Assembly (NCBI GenBank): GCA_028583405.1
Contig: CM053249.1
Location: 33,888,808-33,952,807 of the forward strand
Direction of reading: 5' to 3'
Length of the DNA: 64,000 nt
Source: Pogonophryne albipinna
Lineage: Eukaryota; Chordata; Actinopteri; Perciformes; Artedidraconidae
Position 1 is the first letter of the stretch; every line of letters starts with the position of its first letter. Below the pieces are notes generated by a model, which saw nothing but the letters and a program-made list of their open reading frames with translations, ran no database searches and was not told the DNA's origin. Below are positions 35,224 through 46,612 of the stretch, piece by piece. The translations under genes were made by a program, and so were the position numbers.

Positions 35224-35331
35224 CGTTCTACACATTAATATCTGATTTGTAAAACATCACAGACAGAAAGGTATATCCGTAATTTAACGGTAAACTATTG
35301 AAATTCTGATTCCATAGATGTGTCTCCCGTC

Positions 35332-36076
35332 CAGAGATGGGGTCCTTACTAAAAAAAAGTAATATATTACATGTTACATATTACTTTAAAAAAAGTAATA
35401 TATTACTTTACTTTGTTACTCTCTACAACTCGTTACTTTACTTGCAGGGCCGCCCCTCCCTACAGGCAGATCACGCAGACTGCGGAGGGTGCTTCATTTA
35501 GCGGAGGGAGCCTCATCTGAAGCGCAAATGCGGCGCACCTACAGTGTTACTCGTTACTTTACTCGACATCCTCACTCTGGATTCGGAGGTCCTCCTTAGC
35601 TATTAGCTTCACGTTAGCATGTTGTCTTTGCAGGTGCTTGTTGAGGTTTGACGTTGTGTTTGCAGCAGTGGATAAAAGCTTCTGGCCTGGACACAGTTTG
35701 CACCTCACCGTCACATTCCTGTCCTTTCTTCGGACGAACTCAAAATAATGGGCAGACCTCCACCCCTCGAAAGCTATCGCTGTTGACTCAGCCATGTTTA
35801 TGCACTGCATGTGGACGCGCAAGTCGCGCAAATGTTATGTAAAAATAAACCTGCGGCGGAAATCCCTCTTGTCTGTCAAAGGGAGGATCTAGTAATTCTG
35901 TATGTTAGTAGGCTAACTGTAGTGTGATTACTGATTTTATAAAAGTAACGAAGTAACACGTGTCGGGCAATGTTAGTAACTGTAGTGTGATTACTGAATT
36001 ATAAAAATAACGCGTTACATTACTCCGTTACCGACAGAAGTAATATTATTACAGTAACACGTTACACCCAACTCTG
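35332..36076 (-). mobile_element. hAT element with BED-finger exon (745 bp)
   Basis: It starts CAGAGATGGGGTCC and ends CACCCAACTCTG, flanked by a perfect 8-bp duplication CTCCCGTC (35324-35331 and 36077-36084). TAATATATTAC-type repeats lie near the left end and GTAACGNGTTAC-type near the right. A single transposase exon is retained on the minus strand. Confidence 0.9.
35559..35798 (-). pseudogene. hAT transposase N-terminal exon, BED finger
   Basis: From the ATG that begins MAESTAIAFEGWRSAHYF the peptide continues with VRCKLCPGQK and TSNLNKHLQRQH, the C-x2-C...H-x4-H pattern of a BED finger. It ends soon after. The catalytic core and dimerisation domain are missing from the element, so it is a deletion derivative. 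Confidence 0.75.
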
Positions 36077-36084
36077 CTCCCGTC

Positions 36085-37720
36085 ACCCAAAACCCCTGAC
36101 TATTCTCTCAACTCAGTATTTACATTCTTATATTCAAAGAAAATCAGTAATATCTATAAAAACTACAAGTCCCTTTCTATCAGCTGTGCACCGTTATGGT
36201 GTAAATATAGCCTATCTACCAATTGTATCAAATGTAAAAGTCAGCCGAATTAGTGTTGATACTTCAAGGAGACGTATTGTGTGAAAAGAAATTGAAGAAG
36301 TTGTTTAATTGCTGATATATTTATGATCCACGTCACGTATTCAGTTTCTGCGGCATTTCTTCCAGTTTGTCCGGAAGTCTTCTAATCAGGGCTCTATAAA
36401 TAAAGAACTACGGCAGATGTGTAATATTTAATGCAGCCGAACCGTGTATTTCAATGCCTTTATGTGATGACTTTCAACGAGAAAAGCAAGTACACACGGA
36501 ATAAAGTATTTAATTTTTTTATTTAAATGTTTTCGGATTTCATATCACATAAACACCATATCCCAACGTGCATTGCGGCTAAAACATCCAATCACCGAGC
36601 TTGAACGATAGCTGAGGATTATGGGTAGTTAGATGTTTTAGCCTTTCAAAACCTCTGAAAAAATGAATGTGTCTCTCAGAATCGAAAACACAAAAGCATT
36701 GTACACAATTTAAACCAATTAATGTTGTGTAATTGACAAGGATAAACTGATGTTGTTTAGTGGACGAGTACTGCAGATATCACTGTAAAATAATTTGACA
36801 GTGAGGGGAATACTTCCGGTTTTATTATGAAAACCTGGAGACCGAAAATACTGTTTTCACCACGTGAGGGTTGACGCCAACTTTACATGGACGCTACCTT
36901 CAATATAAATTAATAGGGGGAAAGACGTAGTATATACACGTTCTCCTGGCGAGACCTCAAATAATCTTCGTAATATCTATCAAACTATAGATCCTACACA
37001 TCCACTGGACGTAGATTCTAAAAGTACAATATACACTTCTCGCTAGAAATGTAATCAAAAAGCATTTTAATGGCCAAACTATCCTACAATTTAGGATTTT
37101 CCAGAGAGAGTTATTTGTGAATATACGACCCATCGGAGCGTTTGCAGTCAACGAGAGCACTAGAGGTCGAAAACTTTAAAACGTGATTATAGGTCGTAAT
37201 AAGCTGATGAACAATCGACCTATTTGGTCGTATGAGTTTGAGGACTTGTTGAATGTTAATCAGCTTGAAGCTAATGCTAACGCTAGCATCTGACTTTGCG
37301 AAATGTGTAGTAAGCCTACATTATCATGCAAGCTAGCTGTATTGTTGCTTAATAGTTTTAGCTTGCCCTCAGAAAGTTCAAGGAAGATAGAACACTCATC
37401 TGGCATCTGTCCAGAACAGAAAAGGATAAAGGAAAATATACTAAATCCAGTTATAGTCATGTCAGCTACGGTTCTTTAAAGCAAGGCCGTGTAGCATTTG
37501 AAAAAAATGTTTAACATTTAAAGATTGAATTCATTAGCAATGAAAAGCATCCTTGCTCAACTAAATACACTTGAGTTTTGCTGCTACAGATTTATTTGTT
37601 CTAATATGACCAGTTTCTTGTGACTAATATAAACTAATGTCAGCTAAACATATAATATATTATGATATACATTTGCTGTTTTATCACAAAAGTCAAACAA
37701 GAAATCAAAGCAGAATACCA
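36085..37720. other. Spacer; part matches a repeat near 62.4 kb
   Basis: No gene was recognised. The segment 36537-36620 (CATATCACATAAACACCATA ... GCATTGCGGCTAAAACATCCAATCA) is the reverse complement of 62400-62470 with substitutions, so a dispersed repeat is present. The rest is AT-rich and unassigned. Confidence 0.5.
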
Positions 37721-38240
37721 TGTGATCCCATATCACTTCCTGTCAGAGCAGGTACATAGTTGGATAAGACAAGTCTTCAAGGATTGCTGACTGAAACAAT
37801 GTGAAAAGCCAACACAAAAATATGTTTGGGAAATGCACTGAAATTGAATGTGCTTGTTTACCATTCGGAGCAAAAGTGATAAAGCAAAGGTTATACAGTT
37901 TGACTTTAACGAGCCAGTGAAACAGCATTCTGAGCACTTCTTTGTGAAACTCAGTATATGATGCATTCCATCAGATCATTTAGAGATTTTATTTGATTGC
38001 TTGCTTAAGTGTGCGTGACTTACTGAGCATGAGTATGCAGCAAAATAATTGACACAAGGTTAGAGCTTAATCTTTTTACGTTCAAGGCAGAACAGAACTT
38101 TCTGATACATGACATTCAGGAATCTGTCAATGACTGAGAGAAACCAGGACCTATCGGATCTGAACAGATTATGGTATAGAGTGCAGGGGAGAATGAGGTC
38201 AGGTGGTTACAGAGCTAATGGGGAACAGTTGGAACTAATA
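37721..38240. other. Spacer, nothing recognised
   Basis: AT-rich with short unremarkable frames. It may be intron of the gabrr2 gene, whose visible exons begin at 39720. Confidence 0.35.
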
Positions 38241-38242
38241 GA

Positions 38243-39085
38243 ATGGTGCAGGAATTAGTCCTAAAAGCCAGAAATAAGTCAGTTCTACCATGGGGGCCCC
38301 CAGGGGACGGTGCTGGCACCGTTTCTCTTCACCCTCTACACTGCAGACTTCACCCAACAACACTGCAACCTGTCACCTGCAGAAGTTCTCTGACGACTCC
38401 GCCATCGTTGGCCTCATCTCCAACGAGGACTACAGGGAGCTGACGCAGGACTTCACCTTCTTGTGCCAGAGGAACCATCTCCAGCTCAACGCAGCGAAGA
38501 CCAAGGAGCTGGTGGTGGATTTCAGACGGCGCCAACACTCCCCCCGACACCAGTGAACATCCAGGGAGCGGACATTGAGATTGTGAAATATGTCCCACCC
38601 CCTCCAGGACACCCTGTCCTCACTGTGCAGCTCCTTCAGCGACAGGCTGCTGCACCCCCGCTGTCCCACGGAGAGATACCGCAGGTCCTTCCTTCCTGCA
38701 GCGGTCAGACTGTACAACCAGCACAGCCCCTAGTAGACCCCCCCTCCCCTACACACACCACAACACAGACTATATCACCCCTTGCTGCTGAATACCAATC
38801 AACTATGTGCAATATGTGCAATATATATATTATTATATACATGCCATTAATAACTGTGTAATATATACCTGGCTGCTAAATCCTATGAACTGTTACAGGA
38901 TTTGCATTTTGAAAAGTTTTTTTTTTTTTTTTTTACTTTTTCTTTTTATTATATTTTTTATTATATCATAACTTAGTACTTTTTTTAACATATGTAACAT
39001 TAAGCTGTCTGTGGCTCTTTCCTGCTGTAACGATGTAAATGTCCCCTCTGTGGGACTAATAAATGTATTCTGATTCTGATTCTTC
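38243..39085 (+). pseudogene. L2/Rex-type LINE, truncated and internally deleted
   Basis: The frame 38290-38556 reads KFSDDSAIVGLISNEDYREL and NAAKTKELVVDFRRR, the RT motif C region (FSDD for FADD) and following helix of L2/CR1/Rex1-like elements. The sequence then jumps to a C-terminal piece (about 38590-38740: GDRLLHPRC-like, then YRRSFLPAAVRLYNQ in another frame) and to a 3' UTR ending in CTGTGGGACTAATAAATGTA and GATTCTGATTC (39030-39085). It is 5' truncated, with an internal deletion and no intact frame. Confidence 0.82.
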
Positions 39086-39719
39086 TGGTTCCCTGGTTCC
39101 CTTGTCATGTTTTTGTTTAGAAGCCTGAAATTATGTTTGTGGTTCACACAAGATTAAGATATATTCAAGTTTTGATTTACGACATAAAATACATCAGTAA
39201 TACCCCACTGGTGAATGTCTAAGCTTCTATGTGTCTTAAAAATGGCGGTTGACATTAGCCACCTTTAGCTTAGCATTGCTTAATGTGATGTTTATGTAGT
39301 TCGTTTCTAGCCTAACGTTAGCTTTTTCACTTTTGCCTTTGCATTAATGCTTCAAACATCCAAAAAGTGGTGTTAATATATGGAGATTATACTTATGATC
39401 AAAACCTAAGTATAAGTGTTTGCCAGATATCTTTTCCTCCAAAATTCCCCAAATTCCATATCTTTTTGTCACCTGAGCCTTTGCACTGCTTAAAATTCCT
39501 CCAAAATGTCATCCCTGCACAACTCTATGGAAGAGGACACATCATTTAAATCGGAAAATAAACAAAGACAGGAAGTAAAAACAGATATGACAAAGATTGA
39601 GAAACTTCAAAAATAAAACAGACATAATGAGTCTTTAAGTCATTGTTTTTAACAAAAATAATACCAGGTTCACAGATAAAGATGTCACGTTTAATCCCTC
39701 TTTCCTTAAACCCCACCAG
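39086..39719. other. Intron sequence upstream of gabrr2 exon
   Basis: No exon, repeat or ORF was recognised. It ends in a pyrimidine-rich acceptor (ccctctttccttaaaccccaccag) at 39719. Confidence 0.5.
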
Positions 39720-39943
39720 GACTTCACGATGACCCTGTACCTCAGGCATTACTGGAAGGACGAGCGCCTGTCGTTCACCAGCAGCACCAATAAGAGCATG
39801 ACGTTCGATGGCCGTCTGGTGAAGAAGATCTGGGTCCCTGATGTCTTCTTCGTCCACTCAAAGAGGTCCTTCATCCACGACACCACCACGGAGAACATCA
39901 TGCTGCGGGTCTTTCCTGACGGACATGTCCTCTACAGCTTGAG
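39720..39943 (+). CDS. gabrr2: GABA-A receptor rho-2 subunit, exon A (loop A region)
   Basis: The 224-bp exon opens after a canonical acceptor and ends at TTGAG|gtgtgt. It encodes DFTMTLYLRHYWKDERLSF, then KSMTFDGRLVKKIWVPDVFF and HSKRSFIHDTTTENIMLRVF, ending LYSL plus the first two bases of Arg. WVPD is loop A of the GABA-binding site in the extracellular domain. Rho subunits form GABA-gated chloride channels, classically in retina. VFPDGHVLYS matches rho-2 better than rho-1 from memory. The phase (0 in, 2 out) fits the next exon exactly. Upstream exons (signal peptide, first beta strands) were not found. Confidence 0.93.
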
Positions 39944-41797
39944 GTGTGTAGCATTTCACCGTCTGAATGTTGGTCACAGGAACCCAGAGAAGCATATTAA
40001 TAATATAGGAATACCTCCCTCATAGGAAATTATATGATTAAACGGTTGCTCTTGGCTGTTAAATTTCAAGTATTAATAATACCCAAGAAAACATAAAGTT
40101 TTGTCCTTTATTGGCTTAAAACTAAAAGCATAGTTTGCAGTAAGCTGTGCTGTATTGTTAGCTTGATTTTCATTAAGTAGGCTTAACATGCAAAACCACT
40201 ATTTGATCTTGAAACAAAGAACAGATAACACTCCATGACACCAAATATCAATTTTAAGATGATTTCAAAATCCTCCATGATTTAGACCACATATGAGTCA
40301 GAAAAACATGACAGGACTATCTTTGTGGTAAAAGTCCTTCATTTTGTCTTCATTTTGCGGCCTTATTATCTCCTTCTGTTTAATATAAAGTGGGTCGCTC
40401 CGCTAAGCCTAAAGGAATTTCCTAGTATCTGCTTATTAGAGATTCTTCATGTCAATGCTACTTCAGGGTCTCTCTCAGGAATAACATTCTGGAATAAAAC
40501 ACTTCATTGGAATAGTTTCATTTGGAAACAATGTTGACACAAAGTGATTTTCCTTCAGACTGAGGCCCTGTTGTGATGCTGCCACAGGGACCTTGTGTCT
40601 GTAAAGTGGTCATTTCAGAAAGAATTTCCATCCTCCAACAGACCGTGGTAATTGAAGGACTCGCCAATACATTGTTTGTTTCACTATTGGACATTCAATA
40701 CAATAATTCTGGTTTGTGATGTTTTATGTATGTGTGTTTGTAGGGAGCATGAAGTGTCATTCAGAGCGACAAAAATGTTATGTTGGCATGTGATACTTAA
40801 TGTAAAGTCTTCTATTAGCAACAGTTACATACAGTTATATAGCACAAAAAAACAAATTTCTCTCCAGTTTTTCTAATATATCAACAAGACTGCTAACTGC
40901 AAAACCCTTAACAAAATAGGGCAGTGCAGGAATGAGTCCTAAAACCCAGAAATGAGTTAGTATTTACCACTTCCCGTTCTTTAAATGTGTTTATGGTTTG
41001 ATGCCTGAAATAAGGTCTGTGACAATAGCTTAAGAAGATTTGATATTTTGTTGTGAGGCATAAAATACGTCAATAAGTGTCTGAAGTCTATGTAAATATT
41101 TCTCTATATTTGTTAATTTTATAATAGATTTTAAAATGCTTTTTATAATAGTTCTATTTTTGCTACTTTATTTCTGTTATGTATGCACCATAGGCATCAA
41201 TGCAAATTCCTTGCGTGTGTAAACCCACTTGATATTCTGACTCGGTTAAGCTCGATGTGTGTCACAGGCGTGCGTGGTGTGACTTTGAAAAGTTTATAAT
41301 GATTTATAATGTGAAGCTGTGCCGACACAAAACAGCAGACAGAGCTAAAGGTCAACAATTAGGGAATTTGTTATAATGAACAAGTTTAAAACTGATCTGA
41401 AATACAGAGGTTAAGAGGAAATGAAATGTCCCTGCAGAAAAAGAGTCCAAGCTCATAAACAAATAAAGATGGACTCCCCTGGAGGAGTGATGATGCACAC
41501 AAAGAAATACTTCAAATATTAACAATAGAAACAGTTAAATAATTGAGCTTTTTTAAAATACAAAAAGTAAAAATGGATCCTGAGTTTATAACATGAGGTG
41601 GGTTCAGGCGGGATTGGGAACCCGATCACAGTTTGCTGTAAATAGACAGACTCTTCCTACGTGTTGAGAGAAGAACATCATGTGACCTGTGGTTTCTGCC
41701 CTGTAAAGTAGATGTTTTTACCCAGGTCACAGAAAACAATAAAAAGACTCACACAAGATAATAATGGAGGTCTTTTCCAGTCACTGTTTGATTAGAC
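39944..41797. other. gabrr2 intron, repeat-poor part
   Basis: Intron between exon A and the hAT insertion. It is AT-rich. No repeat ends, ORFs with domains or conserved-looking exons were recognised. Confidence 0.5.
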
Positions 41798-42487
41798 CAG
41801 GGGTGCCCAACCTTTTTTGAACCGAGAGCTACTTTTAAAGTTGCCAGTCTGCCGAGATCTACCAGGCCAAATAGAGAGGCGTAGCCATTACTGACAGCCT
41901 ACTACCAGGTAAATACACACTTCTACTTGTATAAAACTGACCTTTGTACGATTAATACTTCATAAAATACTGCAGATCCTTTATCTTACCTCTTTCTAAT
42001 CTACACACATACAAGTATTTAACTGAAGTTACACAACAGTGTTGTTGATACAGAGTTGGAGTTTATTCACACGTCACTACAGTGGGTAATGTTTTCAAGA
42101 AACATTGAACAGTGCTGCCACATATGACACAGGAAAAAAAGAAAAGACTCTGAACCCTTTCTTTGCCATTATATAAAATAGTGTTGCTACAAAAGTATAA
42201 ATTAGGCTTACTAATAAGACAACTCAGATCTGAAGCTACACAGGAATCTGCTGCCAAAGTGCAATAAAAAAGACAACATTAATAGAATCAAACCCTTTTT
42301 TTGTTGCATTTTAGTAGAGTATAAAAATAAATGCCTTTAAAATAGGATGCAAGCAACACTAGTTTCTTAACCTGAATTGATGATAGACTATAATCAATTT
42401 AAGTTTGCATTCTTATACCATTTTGTACAATAATTATAATGAATAAGTTCAAACAAACTAAAACTTACAGCTGATTAATAACGGTAT

Positions 42488-42941
42488 CTAACTTGAGTTT
42501 TTATTAAAACCTGTTGAAATGCTACTGTTATTTTTACTGTCCCCCAAAAGCGCGTCGGCAGCCTCCAGGAATGCTTCTTTCACAACTTTGCCGTCTTTGA
42601 AAGACTTCATGTGTTTCGCAAGAACGTGACTGACACGATAAGATGCTCTGGTAGCAGCCTTGCTCTTGTTGTTGGGCCTGGTGAAAATGGACTGCTGTGC
42701 ATTTAGCTGTCCTTTCAGGCCCCTCCCCTTTTGGGAGCGTAGGGCAGAATTAGGAGGGAATTCCGTCTCGTAGCGTTTGTGCACTGTTTTGAAATGCCGC
42801 TCCTAAATTACCCTTCTTCGATAAAGCTACGCTCGCATTGCAGATGAGACAGATGGACTTTGAATTGGAATAGATACAAAAATAATCATCCTCCCACTCG
42901 GAGTGAAAATGATATATTTGGGGCTTTTTTGCTTCTGCCAT
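42488..42941 (-). pseudogene. hAT transposase N-terminus (SPIN-DOC/GTF2IRD2-like finger), frameshifted
   Basis: The first frame reads MAEAKKPQIYHFHSEWEDDY, then CLICNASVALSKKGNL, the zinc-finger opening of the hAT group that gave rise to GTF2IRD2-like genes. A frame change near 42780 leads to HKRYETEFPPNSALRSQKGR and NNKSKAATRASYRVSHVLAK, the region just after that finger. The frame break and the loss of everything downstream make it non-functional. Confidence 0.78.
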
Positions 42942-43161
42942 AATTGCAGTCTTGTGTGTGTGCGGACTGTCACTCCTGTTGACAAGGACAACATCAGCGA
43001 ACTAGTGCACTGCCCACCAGCCACGCCCCGACACATGGGGTCGCGCCGGCCAATCACAAAGCTTTGATGTGTTCAAGTGCATTATTCTGGCACAGGAAGA
43101 TTATGTTATAGGACATTAACGATAAAACAGAATATTGTTGTTCTATTTTTAGACACTAGAG

Positions 43162-44170
43162 CAGGGGCGGCGGGTACTGTAAATATTTGTATCACTGCAT
43201 CCTGGTAAAATTAAAATATAATGTATAATGTTTGTGTCTTTGACATTAGCGCTGCTATGCAGCCACCAGTAAACTGTACCACGAAGCCAGTTCAACAGAC
43301 CCTGGATATATTTGAGTTATCTTAACTAATCCTAACAAATGAGATCTCGCTAAGCGGTCCTACGACGCTGGTTATCAACTCGGTAAATCAAGCCAGGGTT
43401 TCTCTCTCCAGCTGAGAGCGCGTTCAAGGGTTGGGACCAGAGTGGGACTAGCAACATTTGAACAATCACAAACATGGCCAAGTGTACTGACAGCGCAGCG
43501 TCATACTTCATTAATGAAAATGAAACTATAATATTAGACAAATATGAAGAAGTTTAACTTTAAACATCCATGACTTAAACACTTTATCCAGGATAAAAGC
43601 AACATATAGTTGCACCTGCAAGGTGAATACAGAACAGCTGGTTAAAAAATAAATAAACTACAGAGTGTTTGAATCCGTAGGCCTACATTAACAGGTTTAT
43701 GATATCACTGCCCCATCTAAGACACGAGTGGATCTGACTTTAATTACATTTGAGTTGAGTGTTTCGTCAACTTAATGTGTTGCTTGAAATAATACTTCTG
43801 CATACAGTAGGCTATGTGACAATGTAAGTGTTGCACGGCCAGATACGGCTGGAGAAGCTGACTCAGATAAGGAAATATATGATATATTATGATATTATAT
43901 GATCGATGATCTGATTGATGATGTGATATGAATGATAAGTGCGACACGTCCGCGTCTTCTCTGCATACGGCAGTTCTGTATTTCCTTTATCCTGTAATAT
44001 GACTTGATAGATTTAAACTCCGCACACTGAGCTCTGATTGGTCAGCAGGCGGTGCTTTCACTGAGAGTTGATCTCGGTTGATCTCTTATCTATTGACGCC
44101 GGAGGCGGGCAGCGTCAGGTAAAAAAAGTTATTTAGCCTTCCCAAACCTGAGCCTCACGCACCGCCTATG
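43162..44170. mobile_element. Probable nested hAT-like element (~1 kb)
   Basis: The left end CAGGGGCGGCGGGTACTG and right end GTGAGGCT-side CACCGCCTATG are only roughly inverted (CAGGGGCGG versus CATAGGCGG). They are flanked by CACTAGAG (43154-43161) and CACTAGTG (44171-44178), 7 of 8 identical. No coding sequence was seen. Confidence 0.45.
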
Positions 44171-44188
44171 CACTAGTGATGGGAATTC

Positions 44189-44240
44189 CGGCTCTTCTTG
44201 GTGAGCCGGATCATTTGGCTCGGCTCACCAAGAAGAGCCG
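44189..44240. repeat. Perfect inverted repeat, 20-bp arms, 12-nt spacer
   Basis: CGGCTCTTCTTGGTGAGCCG at 44189-44208 is exactly mirrored at 44221-44240. It lies within GGCTC-rich sequence starting GTGATGGGAATTCC, which resembles one terminus of a known fish DNA transposon. The opposite terminus was not found. Confidence 0.85.
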
Positions 44241-44425
44241 GCTCTTTCGGCTCCCAAACGGCTCTTCAGTTTACCACATATTATACCTTTTCTAATTAAA
44301 TCAAATGTAGCCCTGTTTTGACTAATGATTTATATGTGTACACATATATCAATTAAATTATTCAATACATCCTTTGTACTGAAGTATTCAAAAGTAAAAA
44401 TTACATAATAATATAAATGATTTCG

Positions 44426-44615
44426 GAGGCGTGTGGTGCAGTGGGTTGTGCGTTGGTGTTGGGGTCAGGGGATCACAGGTTCAAACCCCACTGCAGTCAG
44501 CATGTCGTTGTGTCCCTGAGACACTTCACCCCAAATTGCTCCTGTGGGGATTGTCCACAGTATAGAGTATGGAAGTTGCTTTGGATAAAAGCATCTAACA
44601 AGTGGCATGTAATGT
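44426..44615 (+). mobile_element. tRNA-derived SINE
   Basis: A pol III box A-like sequence (TGGTGCAGTGGGTTG, about 44434-44448) is followed by a box B-like GGTTCAAACCCC (44478-44489). A body ends in TTGCTTTGGATAAAAGCATCT and a (TGTAA)-type tail, as in L2-mobilised fish SINEs. It lies inside the hAT element at 41798-45191. It is not a functional tRNA gene: no acceptor stem or full cloverleaf is evident. Confidence 0.78.
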
Positions 44616-45003
44616 AATTTACTGTGGCCAAATGTTTTCATTGCATTTACAGACCCTTGTAACTCTCTGATACCACCCAATGAATGCACTGACTTGCTTG
44701 TAGAACCACGCTACACAAAGCAGATAGCAACAACACCTATACAAACTTAAGCATAGACATTTAAAAAAAGGGGCTACTGTATCGACATTTTCAAATTATA
44801 TTTAAAGAAAAGGCCCTGACAAAACAGCCGGGCTCTATTTCACTATTAACTATAGAAAAAAAGACAGCAGCAGCTTATATCAAATCTTTGCTGAGCTATA
44901 ATCATAAATAAATAACAGTGAAAATAAATATATTGCAATGCTCAGTACAGCAGCATCCAACAGTCTCTAATCCTTGAATATTACATGTCACTGCATGCAT
45001 GCA

Positions 45004-45056
45004 CGGAGCAGCGCGCGGAGCAGCGCGCGGAGCAGCGCGCGGAGCAGCGCGCGGAG
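45004..45056. repeat. 12-bp GC-rich minisatellite x4
   Basis: Four exact copies of CGGAGCAGCGCG (45004-45051) plus a partial fifth. They lie inside the hAT element, 140 bp from its right end. Confidence 0.93.
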
Positions 45057-45267
45057 ATCATCATACCATTCTGTCTTGTATTACTTAACAACAAAAAAAC
45101 AAAACCCGGCTCGTTCGCGACCGACACATTACTAGACACATCTCGCGATCGACTGGGAATCTCCCCGCGATCGGCTGGTTGGGCACCCCTGGATTACATT
45201 GAGACACTGAGTGACATCATGACGTAACACCCTGTTGACTGTGTGTCTCTGTGTCTCATCTGGACAG

Positions 45268-45350
45268 AGTGACAGTGACAGCAGCCTGTAACATGGACTT
45301 CAGCCGCTTCCCTCTGGACTCTCAGACCTGCTCCCTGGAGCTGGAGAGCT
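45268..45350 (+). CDS. gabrr2: GABA-A receptor rho-2 subunit, exon B (Cys-loop)
   Basis: The 83-bp exon lies between acceptor catctggacag and donor AGAGCT|gtgagt. It encodes R-VTVTAACNMDFSRFPLDSQ then TCSLELES plus the first base of Tyr. The two cysteines (C-NMDFSRFPLDSQT-C, 13 residues between) form the signature Cys-loop of pentameric ligand-gated channels. The phase (2 in, 1 out) joins exons A and C without change. The short upstream intron remnant (76 bp) between a hAT end and the acceptor still holds a pyrimidine-rich tract. Confidence 0.94.
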
Positions 45351-46612
45351 GTGAGTACCTCTCTGCTTCTCAAATCATAAAGGCTTCTTCCTGTGAGGGA
45401 CCCGACCAAAACAAGAGGTCACATGGTTTTACTTCCATTCAGGGGGGGGGGGGGGGCAAATCACTGCCATATCACTAGACCGTGGTGGAAAGTAACTAAG
45501 TACATTTGCTCAAGTACTGTACTTAATTTGAAGTACTTGTACTTTACCTGAGTATTTTCATTTTTTATTACTTTATACTTCTACTCTACATTTTGGAGCA
45601 AATTTCGTACTTTTCACTCCAATACATGTAGTTTATTTATTATTTATTTACTAGTTACTTTATCAATTATTATTTGTACACAAAATACTTATATGTATAT
45701 TTGCTATAGATTTAACCATCCAACATTATATTCAAGTAAGTAATACCATACAGTATAGGTGGGTTAATAGAAAATGAAGTGGCAGCAATTTACTTTTTTA
45801 TAAAAAAAGATTTCACAGTTCCAAATTCTTAAATGTGAAGATTTTCTGCTTTTGCTTCAAAATATTTAAAGTTTTTTAAAGTTTTTTTCTGCAATGCAAA
45901 AGATAAAGTATAGGATCATGACGGGAAACATGTCAACTCATGCTTTAACATTCTGTTTAATTGATCTTGTTATATCCGTAGAAACAAGGAATAAATAATC
46001 TGTTATTTTTGAACTTCATGTAGAGGTAGGACCGTTTGAATATTTATAGGGATTAACGCAAACTGTCAGTACAGATATTTGAAATGAGGACAGACTGTAA
46101 ACCAGAAAAAAACCCACAAAATTAGGACAGGGAACTAGCACGCTATACCCAAACACACAGACACACACACATATACATTCCTATATTACCAACAGTGGAC
46201 TGTCATGCTCCTACAACACGTGTTAACCGCTTTTATTTATTAAGCAGAAATACAGTTAAAGGCAGTCTGCCACTATATAAATGGGTGAAGTAAGTCATTA
46301 ATTGTAAATCAATGTAATCTGGAAAACACAAGCTTCTCTAAACTTGAACAGATGGCATACCATGCTGCAGGTTTATTAAAATGCATGGCCAATGAAAAAC
46401 AAACAAACAAGTGAATCAAGTCTGCCGGCACATTGTATGCCATCAGCTATTCTGGGCATATTTAACTGATTCTTTGACAGGTCAAAAACATATGTTCATC
46501 TAGTCAATGCATGTCTTGACTCTAAAAACAGACGGACCACCTACAGATTACAATGGAGAGCTGTTCCTATGTACCTGCAGGTTAACTACTTAAAGAAGCC
46601 CTGTCCTGCTTC
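45351..46612. other. gabrr2 intron with remnant of a fish repeat
   Basis: A (G)15 run lies at 45442-45456. From 45485 the phrase GTGGAAAGTAACTAAGTACATTTGCTCAAGTACTGTACTT starts a very common fish DNA-transposon end and fades out by about 45680. Fragments of the same family (CTCCACTACAATTCAGAGG) occur at 26290 and 62910. No gene is seen in the rest. Confidence 0.55.

Larger units (their letters stand above)
41798..45191 (-). mobile_element. hAT element in gabrr2 intron, with nested insertions
   Basis: It starts CAGGGGTGCCCAACC and ends GGTTGGGCACCCCTG. The flanks GATTAGAC (41790-41797) and GATTACAT (45192-45199) match at 6 of 8 bases, a decayed duplication. Minus-strand frames at 42941-42488 encode a transposase N-terminus. 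The 3394-bp element also contains a second hAT-like insertion (43162-44170), a SINE (44426-44615) and a minisatellite (45004-45056). Its right end is 76 bp upstream of a gabrr2 exon. Confidence 0.8.

Noticed and set aside
44426..44615. tRNA gene
   Set aside because: Box A and box B are present, but there is no complete cloverleaf, and the downstream body and tail are those of a SINE.
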